The notes below the pieces were generated by a model, which saw only the letters and a list, made by a program, of their open reading frames with translations, had not been told where the DNA came from and did no database searches. Below are positions 11,163-19,621 of a stretch of DNA of 64,000 nt, piece after piece. The stretch is taken from assembly GCF_014898815.1 (NCBI RefSeq), contig NW_026515448.1:1-64000 (forward strand), given 5' to 3'. The position numbers and the translations under genes were made by a program. Every line of letters starts with the position of its first letter. Positions within the stretch are counted from its first letter, which is position 1. The DNA comes from Panonychus citri (Eukaryota; Arthropoda; Arachnida; Trombidiformes; Tetranychidae).

Positions 11163-11621
11163 ATGAGTAGTCCATTGGAAGATCCACAAATGAGAGTTGT
11201 TGTCCGAAAGAACCCATTTGTGAGGGTTGTTAAATATGTATATGCTGGTGGTTTGATAGAGAAAAATTTTGTCATCAACGTAAACGGCCATGATTTTCGA
11301 TCAACGAGTTTGACTGAAGTCAAACAAAAATTGAGAGAAAAATTCAAAGTTTTCACGTGTACACACACGAGCTGTATTGGAGTTTTTCCGACGTTGGATT
11401 GTGCCAATGTACCTCGGATCCACCATCCATACCCTGGGATACACGATTGTTCCAGCAAACCAACAGGTGCTTGTCCAGAGAAAACCAATGACTGTTGTTC
11501 ACTGCCAGGGGTCTCGCACCATAAAGTCACGAAGCGGAGTCGTTACCAGCGAAGAGCAAAGACTATTGCTAGTAATTTTATCCGACATTATGCGGAAAAC
11601 ATTAAGATTGAATGTTTTTGA
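11163..11621 (+). CDS. FLYWCH-like zinc-finger protein, copy 2
   Basis: This paralogue of the gene at 8398 is 152 residues long from the ATG at 11163; an in-frame ATG at 11133 would add ten residues. Shared landmarks are VRKNPFV, NGHDFRSTSL, FTCTHTSCIGVF, HHPYPGIHDC and a basic C-terminus with YQRRAKTIASNFIRHYA. The first pair C-x4-C is spaced from HH and H as in FLYWCH-like fingers, so a DNA-binding role is likely but not shown. The later ATG sits right after a T-rich leader and CTAACATTAAC, and gives an N-terminus that aligns with copy 1. AATAAA follows at 11625. Confidence 0.7.
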   Translation: MSSPLEDPQMRVVVRKNPFVRVVKYVYAGGLIEKNFVINVNGHDFRSTSLTEVKQKLREKFKVFTCTHTSCIGVFPTLDCANVPRIHHPYPGIHDCSSKPTGACPEKTNDCCSLPGVSHHKVTKRSRYQRRAKTIASNFIRHYAENIKIECF

Positions 11622-11781
11622 TTGAATAAATGAATTTCTAATAAGATTACTTTTGACATCATTCCATTTGTTGACTTTATTCGGAATTTTTCAGCTAAGA
11701 AAATGAGACTCAACAAGATGTTTAGTTCGCCAATCGTTCATATTATTGATAATGAGGAAACAACAATAAAATTATTCCAAT

Positions 11782-11808
11782 AAGTATCTATACACTGTAT
11801 AGATACTT
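11782..11808. repeat. recurring hairpin, copy 2
   Basis: The arms AAGTATCTATACA and TGTATAGATACTT are perfect with a one-base loop, followed by TTACCT. It lies about 160 bases past the FLYWCH-like gene at 11163. Confidence 0.8.
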
Positions 11809-12127
11809 TTACCTAGCAAAAGTCGATAAAACTTTCGTGTTTTCGTCTTCGCTTTGAATGATTAATCAGGAAAATGATAACTTGAGTATTCATGTAAAGT
11901 TGAATCTTTTTGAAAATGGTAAATTTAATTCGGTTTAAATTATTCATAGTAATTTTTGCAACTGAACTGAAGAGAATAGCAAAAGAAACAATTTTCGATT
12001 TCAAAATAAATCAATTCTGATAGTCAGTTTAATTCTACTAGAATGTAATAATCTTCTCGTTCAGAATTGCCTAAGCTAATATTTCATGGTGTGATTAGTT
12101 AGGAACTTCAACAGAAAATCTTTTAAT

Positions 12128-12155
12128 AAGTATCTATACACCTGTATAGATACTT
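12128..12155. repeat. recurring hairpin, copy 3
   Basis: The same perfect 13-bp arms surround a CC loop and are followed by TTACCT. It sits about 155 bases beyond the 3' end of the minus-strand C2H2 gene at 12310. Confidence 0.8.
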
Positions 12156-12309
12156 TTACCTATTGAAAGACGAACCTCATGTGAAGTCGAGTCTCTTTGC
12201 AAATGGTGATGGTAAAATTTTATTTGGTTAATAAAACTTAGTCAATGCGAACTTATTCATCGAAAATCTTTATTTGTTTCAAGTTTTTTTGTTACACTTT
12301 GTTGAACTT

Positions 12310-12765
12310 CTAATGAGTCACAGGTTCGGTTTTTAGGCATGAAATTTCAATTTTCGGAATGTTATTTGTGAGCCTTGTGTGGTTGTCAATTGATACACTT
12401 CCATCAGGCTGTTTAGCTTCTTGTTCAGAGATCCTCGAGTCATCAATGCCAGAACAATGATACAATGTGGCTGCCAACCTAGAGCCATGACTTTCCCGGC
12501 ATCTAATAGCGTCACCCTGCCAGTTGAACAACTCGGGACATATTCCACACTCGTAAAGCTCGTGCTCCTTTAAATGGTGTTCCAAATCCTTGTAACTATA
12601 ACCCAGAAAATCATCACAAATAACACATTCGTATTCCCAATTATCAGGATTATCGACAGAAGGCAAAACTAAATGGGATGCTTTTGCGCTCAACAAGCAA
12701 TACAAATAATGTTTTGCTGAGCGCCACTTTGTACCATTTTCCAGACGGTAAAGTAAAACTTCCAT
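12310..12765 (-). CDS. small C2H2 zinc-finger protein, family member 1
   Basis: The 151-residue product starts MEVLLYRLENGTKWRSA. It has a finger CVICDDFLGYSYKDLEHH...H (C-x2-C...H-x3-H) and a second, shorter half-finger CGICPELF...H. The opening NGTKWRSAKHYL, the SHLVLPS phrase and the YECVICDD finger recur in the genes at 14103 (partly) and 16377, so these form a local family. Such fingers normally bind nucleic acid or protein. There is no signal peptide or membrane segment. The ATG at 12765 aligns with the start at 17138. It is convergent with the FLYWCH-like gene on its left. Confidence 0.7.
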   Translation of the reverse strand: MEVLLYRLENGTKWRSAKHYLYCLLSAKASHLVLPSVDNPDNWEYECVICDDFLGYSYKDLEHHLKEHELYECGICPELFNWQGDAIRCRESHGSRLAATLYHCSGIDDSRISEQEAKQPDGSVSIDNHTRLTNNIPKIEISCLKTEPVTH

Positions 12766-13058
12766 GCTAACTGGTGAATGAAAAACTTACTAGGGATGAG
12801 ATACAATGAGATTTTATTCAATTACTGGTCTCTCCGTTTCCATGTTTCAATTTATACATGTGAAATAGTGTTGTCTCCGCCCTAAAATGAACCAGATTAA
12901 CTGAATAGTTCTTTCTTATCTATTCTGATTGTGCATTGTGCTTAAATTATCACAACACAGATATCGTATATAATCGCTAAAAGCTTATAAAAGTAAATTT
13001 ACTGGTTGATTAATTGAATTGATTTGAATTTTTTTCAGTCTTTCTGTGTTTATTCAAT

Positions 13059-13844
13059 ATGGATTTCATCACGTTGCAAAACAGCTCATCTTCTAGATCT
13101 AATGAAATAGATCAATTAACAGAACCAGGTAAAAATATTTTAATTTGGGCTCACGAAAATATTACTTTCTATCAGTGTGGTTTATGTTACTGTTATGGTT
13201 CCATTTCTTATGATGACTTGGTTGAGCACGTAACAGCTCATAGTATAACTAATCTAACTTGTTTGGGAGAAAGCAATTCGGAAAGTGAGACCGGTGAAAA
13301 CAAGAACCAAACGGAAAACCCAGTTAATGCAGTTTTCAAATCTGAGGAGTTGAATGTATCCCATGATCTATTAACTAGTGCACAGAATGAGCTAACAGAG
13401 CAATTAACTGAAAACAACACACCGCAGTACAGTGAGGCTGGACCAAGTGAAATTGTAACACCTTCATACAACAACCAAATGAGGAAAAGTGTAATTGTTT
13501 CTCCTGCAAAAAAAATATTTGCTCAAAACTCTGGTATTGATTTGGGTGATGAATGTAGCTCAACTTCCATTGATCATAAAAACAAATATCATGCTACATT
13601 TGATCGGTTTGACGAAGGCAAATTTAAAAGAATTTTGAATTCAAATCCCGTTTATAAAGCTTGGGCAAGTTTGGAAACAGGTGATCTCGTATGCCAGTTT
13701 TGTCAAAGACAATATAATATGGCGACAGACCTCAGGAAACATTACATGTCAAACCATGGGATCGACAAGAAAATGTTGTCATATAAAGATAAACGCTATC
13801 AATTCGAAAATTTCCTTAAATTTTATCTGCAATTCCGTGATTGA
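13059..13844 (+). CDS. two-finger C2H2 protein, 261 residues
   Basis: The N-terminal finger reads YQCGLCYCYGSISYDDLVEH...H (about residues 43-67). The C-terminal finger reads VCQFCQRQYNMATDLRKH...NH (about residues 210-235). Between them is a polar Ser/Thr/Glu-rich linker without recognisable domains. The last finger fits the classical C-x2-C-x12-H-x4-H spacing, so DNA or RNA binding is plausible. It lacks the NGTKFR opening of the neighbouring family and is probably a separate gene. The ATG follows a T-rich tract and TTTCAG-like sequence at 13031-13039, so a 5' exon is possible. Confidence 0.65.
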   Translation: MDFITLQNSSSSRSNEIDQLTEPGKNILIWAHENITFYQCGLCYCYGSISYDDLVEHVTAHSITNLTCLGESNSESETGENKNQTENPVNAVFKSEELNVSHDLLTSAQNELTEQLTENNTPQYSEAGPSEIVTPSYNNQMRKSVIVSPAKKIFAQNSGIDLGDECSSTSIDHKNKYHATFDRFDEGKFKRILNSNPVYKAWASLETGDLVCQFCQRQYNMATDLRKHYMSNHGIDKKMLSYKDKRYQFENFLKFYLQFRD

Positions 13845-14102
13845 CTTGGACAACACATATGTATTGAAAAGTGTTTGTTGAACCATGCAGAGAATAGATT
13901 TTTATAAATAAATTCATTTTTTGAACTAGAAAATTGCACCCATCACTCATTTACACAATTTGAGAGTGACTGTTAAGTTAGAAGTTTAGAAGCGTCTTCA
14001 CTATGGACAGATAGGGCTGTTCTTGTCGAAATATAAAATATAAATAGTTGAAAGAGGATCTATACACTAGCTTTATTTTCTCTGTTTTCAAATACACAGC
14101 CA

Positions 14103-14492
14103 ATGATCATGTTTTCTTTATGCATTGAATCTTACAACAAAAGATGTAAAAATGGTTCAGAATTCCGCTCAGCTGAAGATTATTTAACATATGGGAATAT
14201 ATTCGATGATAGTTGTTTTCTTGAGTTTTACGATCCATGTCTAGAATACGAATGTTTACTTTGTGATGATTGTCTTTGTTTTGAGGTGTCAGACATTTAT
14301 GATCATCTGAAGAATGTTCATCGTCTTCCATACCGAGTTTGTGGCTGTCTTTTCGGAACAAAGCCGTGCAACTGCATCTTACCAAACACAACAAGTGAAA
14401 CTGTGTCTCTCATAGAAACACACACAAACTCAGAGAGAGAGAGAGAGAGATGGAGATCATCACGAAAATATCAACGAAACCTCAATGTATAA
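14103..14492 (+). CDS. small C2H2 zinc-finger protein, family member 2
   Basis: The 129-residue product has the family opening NGSEFRSAEDYL and the finger YECLLCDDCLCFEVSDIYDH...H, followed by a Cys-rich segment (RVCGCLFGTKPCNC) where its relatives have a second half-finger. The SHLVLPS phrase is not conserved. The C-terminus runs into a GAGAGA microsatellite that encodes Arg-Glu repeats, so the native end may have been altered by repeat growth. In-frame ATGs at 14103 and 14109 are both possible. It is divergent in orientation from its paralogues. Confidence 0.6.
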   Translation: MIMFSLCIESYNKRCKNGSEFRSAEDYLTYGNIFDDSCFLEFYDPCLEYECLLCDDCLCFEVSDIYDHLKNVHRLPYRVCGCLFGTKPCNCILPNTTSETVSLIETHTNSERERERWRSSRKYQRNLNV

Positions 14493-14852
14493 ACTCTTTC
14501 GGTCCACTTACAACGTAAATCATTGAATCATGAGCATGATGCATGTGACAATACCGCTGAAAAACAGACTGACAAGACACAAGAATGACAACATGCTACT
14601 GAAGACCGAGAACTCGATCAGTGAAAGCCAAGAATCACAACAATATTCATTATTTTATGTATGATCAAAATGAATGACAATAAAATTCATCATTTTTCCA
14701 TTTAAAATTCTCACAACAACATAAGCTTGAAACTTTACTGTTCAATGGCTGAGCTAAAAAATGTTACGATAGGTTTTTACGATAGTTATTCAACTCAAGC
14801 CATTTCTTGATAATTTTATTCAATATCTTAACGTTTAGTACATGTATCATTA

Positions 14853-15777
14853 TTAATGTTTTTTTGATTTGCGCACGATTGGTAAACCAATATTGAGAGT
14901 TACTTGTTTTGTGGTTAACATTAACAGTTCACGACCAGTTTGATCATTAATAACGAGTCTGTAATATCCTGTAAGTGTTTGTTTGCAAACAACACAACAG
15001 CAGTTAACAGTTTGTGATATACTCGCACATGAATAACAAATCCTGTGACCACAATTAGAATACAATAGATCAGTTTTAAAATAGTAATGGCAGCACATAG
15101 GACAACAAGCGTATTCATGTTTCTTGATTTCAATGTCGATTTTCAGTATACTTTCTTTCTTTGCCATCGCCGTTGACTGGAGTTCCCGCGCTGATTCGTG
15201 TAGCATCTTGATACGTCTGTTGTAGCTTTCCTTAAGTGCGTTTCGTATAATTGGCCTTCCAAACAAACGTTTAGCATCACTCGCATCTTTTTCATTCTGC
15301 TTATCGATTGCAGTGAGCAGGTCAGCAGCTTCTTTTGTTAGAGACGTAAGTCCGCACTCTTTCATTGCATGTAAACGCTGTTCCTGTAGTTCGGCTAATT
15401 TTCCATCCAGCACGAGAGGATGTATATTCTCCATCCGTTTTGCCTTGTCGAGAATATCTTTATCGATGAACTCCAATTGATACGGGTGACTTTTCATGAT
15501 GAAATCTGAAAGCAGTTTCTAAATCATCTTTAACCATTGGATCAACTGCACAGAATTCGTCTATGGAAGAACGAATTCGTTTGATTCGTTGATAATAACG
15601 TGAATAGGAACTGGAACCTTCATCGATTTTTCTTTTTAAACCTTGGATAACATCATCAGGAGAAATCGTTGAAATATCATACTCAATGGGACCTGGTACA
15701 CGTAAATTGTCAATAGACATGAAATTGGTTGACATCATATTTGCCATCTCTTTGTCTGTTGGAACTGATTGAGTCAT
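14853..15777 (-). pseudogene. RING-finger protein gene with a frameshift
   Basis: Two minus-strand frames overlap at 15460-15497. The first (from ATG 15777) gives about 95 residues of charged, helical sequence. The second continues with a long helix and ends in a RING-type cluster: CCPMC, then CGHRICYSC, then CCCVVCK (about 15120-14980). RING domains bind two zinc ions and usually act as E3 ubiquitin ligases. The final C-x2-C and the C-x-H-x2-C core are in place, although the first loop is irregular. A single base change of frame near 15485 would join the two parts. It could be a sequencing error, an unseen intron or a real lesion. Confidence 0.6.
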
Positions 15778-16376
15778 TGTAACGTTTTCAAAAGAAACAA
15801 ATGAAAAATAATATTTTCTTCACTAAATGAAAATCAAAACAATCAATGGTAGCATAAGTGGAGCGATCTCGCTTAAATATGCGGAAAATCGACATATCTT
15901 TTGATGAAAAGATGATAAGAGGTGGAAAAATCATCCCATATTTTATCTATAAGTCTAGTTAATGATGTTAATACAAAAGCATTATTAAGATTAAGCAACT
16001 GTATTGAAAAACAATATAAATTGCTTAATCAATCAGTTTTATTGATTAATATCATTAGGTGATCAATTTTGTATACTGAACAAGTCAACAACGTACTTCA
16101 GGTTTACTGTGTGATAAGCAATTAAATTTTATAAAATAATTGAATTCCCTTTTGGCCATGAATCTCAAATGGGAATGAGAAATGCCAAATTCTATATTAT
16201 ACTAAACTCAACATCAGTCTGTGATCATATGCACTAGCTGCTCAATACTATCATGTTACTGGTTATATCATAAATGTAAATAAGCAACCTCAAACCCTTG
16301 CATATAACCTGATTGTAATTAAACAGAAAACTTGTTGATGAAATTCATTTTAAACGCAAGTTGGAAGGCAATATGT
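15778..16376. other. AT-rich intergenic interval
   Basis: I see no ORF, RNA gene or strong repeat here. A short imperfect inverted repeat around TTAAGCAACTGTATTG and TATAAATTGCTTAA (about 15993-16025) could form a hairpin. Confidence 0.4.
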
Positions 16377-17138
16377 TTAATATTTATTCGACATAGCATT
16401 CAAAGTCATACAATTCAAATTTTTCAGTTTGTATCTAGATAGAATAGATCTGAAAAGGTGGCCTCCTTCATGCCTCTTCATACGATAACGAATTTGCGCT
16501 GTGGTGGAAGTTAGATGCTCTGTGTTTCTTTCAGCGTCTACCTGTTCAACTGGCCAATTAGCTTCAAATTCGTTTTCCTCATCATCATCATGTTCTGAGC
16601 TTTCCTCGTCTTGCACTTCAGCTTGTTCATCATCATCATCACTGTTGTCACCGTCATTATTTTCGTCTTCATCTCCGTTTTCTCTTTCGTTGTCTACTAC
16701 TTCTTCTCCTTCGCCATTAATTTGGTCATCATCGTCATCAGACTCACCACTGTAGTCATTACTGTCATCGATATCAACATCAACTCCTATATCATCTTCA
16801 TCGGAGTCAGGAGAGTTCGTACCGTAATAAGCCTTCTCTGCGGATTCATCAACAATTCTTTCAAGATGATCACATTTGTTGGCTTCTGCTCGCCAGTAAA
16901 ACTTTGCGTTACAAATATTACAGACATACCTGTCATGTTTAACTCGATGTCTATCCCATCTTTCATAAGAGGCAGCAACGAAGTTATCACACAATAAACA
17001 TTCATAATCCCAAGCGTCACGATTAAATTTAGAAGGTAGAACTAGATGAGACTTCATTTCACTTAAACGACAATTCAAGTAATCGGAAGCTTGACGAAAT
17101 TTTGTACCATGCTTCCTTCTCCACATGAGAATTTCCAT
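16377..17138 (-). CDS. C2H2 zinc-finger protein with acidic domain, family member 3
   Basis: The 253-residue protein opens MEILMWRRKHGTKFRQASDYL and keeps the family phrase SHLVLPS. It then has a classical finger YECLLCDNFVAASYERWDRH...H (about residues 45-67) and a half-finger YVCNICNAKFYW. Residues 110-195 are almost all Asp, Glu, Asn and Ser, typical of an activation or histone-binding region. A basic tail (RYRMKRHEGGHLF) follows. A nuclear regulatory protein is likely. It is the longest member of the local family and the only one with the acidic block, which is encoded by expanded GAT/GAA-like triplets and may be recent. Confidence 0.7.
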   Translation of the reverse strand: MEILMWRRKHGTKFRQASDYLNCRLSEMKSHLVLPSKFNRDAWDYECLLCDNFVAASYERWDRHRVKHDRYVCNICNAKFYWRAEANKCDHLERIVDESAEKAYYGTNSPDSDEDDIGVDVDIDDSNDYSGESDDDDDQINGEGEEVVDNERENGDEDENNDGDNSDDDDEQAEVQDEESSEHDDDEENEFEANWPVEQVDAERNTEHLTSTTAQIRYRMKRHEGGHLFRSILSRYKLKNLNCMTLNAMSNKY

Positions 17139-17416
17139 TATTGAGAATGGTTCGATTTGTTAGACTTTTCAAAATGAACAAAAAGAGAAGTGAAAAAAAT
17201 CAAGAAGTCAATACTGTTATGATTTCTTATTGGCAATTTGCTTTTTATTTTATATCTTTGAAAATGAGTTCCATTTACGATAACATTGTTGCTATGATAA
17301 CATTATCAGAACTCTTACTTATTTTATTTGCTCAACTCATTATCATTTTATATGTATACATGTTGCAAGAAATTTTTTGAAACGTAAAAAGCCATATTAT
17401 GATCCTATGAATTATC

Positions 17417-19314
17417 TTATGACATCCGAGCTTTTTTATCAAATGATGATTCAGTGCCACCATCAGTATCAGTTGAATAAACGATTTGTCTTTTGCTTTT
17501 TTCAGACTTGCAATCAGAATATGGTTCCAAATCAACAGTTTCTGTGTCAGAAATTTCAATCTCGTTCTTCTGTTCAATGTCTTGAGTGTTAAATTCGAAA
17601 GAAAATAAATCATGTAATTGGTAACAAGCAACAGGGTTCTGTGATCCACAATAACCAGAGTTGGTATCCACGTTGTGATCATTTGACTCTTTATCTAGAG
17701 CGTTGCCAAGATGTCCTCTATTGCGATCTCCAGAGTTTCCACAAACAATGGACTGTGAATTGTAATCAACAAGATATGTACCAATTTTTTCGTAACTAAA
17801 CTGTGGTAATTCATTGCTTTGTTCTATTGCAATTAAATTTCTCCACAGTTTGACCATTTCTGAACAAATCACAAAACTCGGACGAACACAGTCTCTTCCT
17901 TCCACAACTACAGATTGAATTTCATTACGCTTGCCTTTTTTAATTTTAACATCCAATTCTGCCTGTATTTGCTCCAAAGATTTATCCACTTGTAAGGCCT
18001 CGAATTCCAAGTAATGCAAATATTTCATTACATCGAGATTGCAATCGAAGGTGATGAGGTTTCTAACAAACTTTGCATACACTTTCAACACTCTGCAGGC
18101 ATCCATTAGACTTGCATATGATTTACTGATAGATTTCATATTTATATAAAAAGAGTCATTTATAATATTTGAATAAGGGGCATCGCACAATTCATCCGTA
18201 TATTCTAGCTTTACGACGATATTTCCTTTGAAATAAATTTCCCAAGGATTACCACTCAATAATCGTATGTTGTTGGCTGGTAATTTGCCATACCACTAAC
18301 TTGCCCATTATTCTCGAATAAACCAAATTCTACCCACGACTTTTCGTCGGCCCAGATTTTCCGCCGCGGCACTAGTAACATTGCGGAGTAGTCATTGTAG
18401 GGTTTAGATAAAACCACTTCAAGTTCCATTGTTTTTGAACAACTATAAGTCGTATTGTTTGGAATTGTTTCAGGCTCGAGAACACCAAACTTGAATTTGA
18501 CTGATAACTCGTCATCGATGTTGTTAATAGTAGTTGTATAATTAGAGAAATCGACACTTCTCTCATAGTCAAGTATAGAGCCTTCAGATTTTTTATGTCT
18601 GTACAACTTGTTTGCTATTTTATCCGAGAGTTCCAAGCTATTCGCCTCTTTCGAAACAAGTTTCATGTAATCACTTCCAAATGATTCCGCTTTGTAACAA
18701 TTAAGTTTAAATTCAATGGTTACCTTTTGTGTCTCCGCTGATATATTAATACCATTCAACGTCAGTAGTGAATGATCATCGTGTCGACATACAACCGGGT
18801 CAATGTACACTCCTTTTGCGGCAAGTTTTCTCGCGTTAGATGAGGTTGGAAGGATCAAAATTATGAAGTCAGATTTGTCAATTTTTTCTCCTTTGCGAGC
18901 CACGATTGATTGTATAAAAAGACCAGTATTTATTGAAATTTTGGATTCCGGCTTTAGCTCTTGATCGACAACTGTAATTACATTGTTAAACGAAGATACG
19001 TGTAAACGATCATTTTTAATTAGTGTTCCTAATTCGGCTGTAATCGTCAGATCGGACAGTCGTAATGCCAGATTTGATAAACATTGGTCGATGTCAGCTT
19101 TGGGTTTTAACTTGAGCTTATTAGAGTTGACATACGAAACATGTTGAATTAGTCCAACTTTTTTCACTATTGTGTTGATCAGGCTTTCTTGTATGTTGTC
19201 TAAGGAAACGGTTTCATGGTTGCAGTTTTTGAGATGTAATTCAAACGAAGATGAAGCACACTTTTCCAATACATTGGATGGATTAAAAAAAAATTGATAA
19301 AAAGTTTTAAACAT
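17417..19314 (-). pseudogene. unrecognised two-part gene with frame change at 18256
   Basis: A 352-codon frame (19314-18256) is followed at once by a 280-codon frame (to 17417). The first stop TGA overlaps a TTG at 18259, but the second frame is in fact open about 45 bases further upstream (to about 18300) and reads like protein there. A single-base frame change in that overlap is therefore more likely than a TTG start. The first part has no recognisable domain; the second has a helical middle and a Ser/Asp-rich tail ending in KSEKSKRQ and DKKARMS. No signal peptide is evident. I do not recognise the family. It ends next to the retrotransposon array and lacks the AGTACT word of element A, so I treat it as host DNA. 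Confidence 0.5.
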
Positions 19315-19539
19315 AAGGATGATTATTAACCACTTATTTAGGGTTGAGGTATTATAAAATTTTCCAACTAAATGAAAGAAACGAAAAAACGACAGTTATA
19401 TACGTTGAATTTACTCCTCCTTCAAAATCAGTTGCTATTGATTTATCTGACATTAAATCAAGATAATCACAATATTATGATTCTTGGAAACTCTCTTTCC
19501 CGCTTTCTCTTTTCATGTCTCGTTTGATTCGAATTCTTT
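19315..19539. other. spacer between host gene and retrotransposon A
   Basis: AT-rich sequence with no ORF, poly(A) or TTAGG repeat. The body of element A becomes recognisable by its CAGTACTGTCAGTACTG phrase at about 19581. The GGAGGAGGAGAGAGAGAGGG tract at 19551-19571 may mark the junction. Confidence 0.35.
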
Positions 19540-19621
19540 AGAGTTAATGAATAGGAGGAGGAGAGAGAGGGTTGACACACAGTACTGTCAGTACTGTTGA
19601 TGCTGATTAAAGCTTTCGCCG

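Noticed and set aside
17141..17380. 79-codon plus-strand frame with hydrophobic helices
   Set aside because: It is AT-rich, lies in the spacer between two minus-strand genes, and shows no relative or start context.
17417..19314. Accessory ORF3/ORF4 of element A
   Set aside because: No WG/IP-EF block or C-x4-C finger, no AGTACT word, and no poly(A) beyond it; a host gene is more likely.
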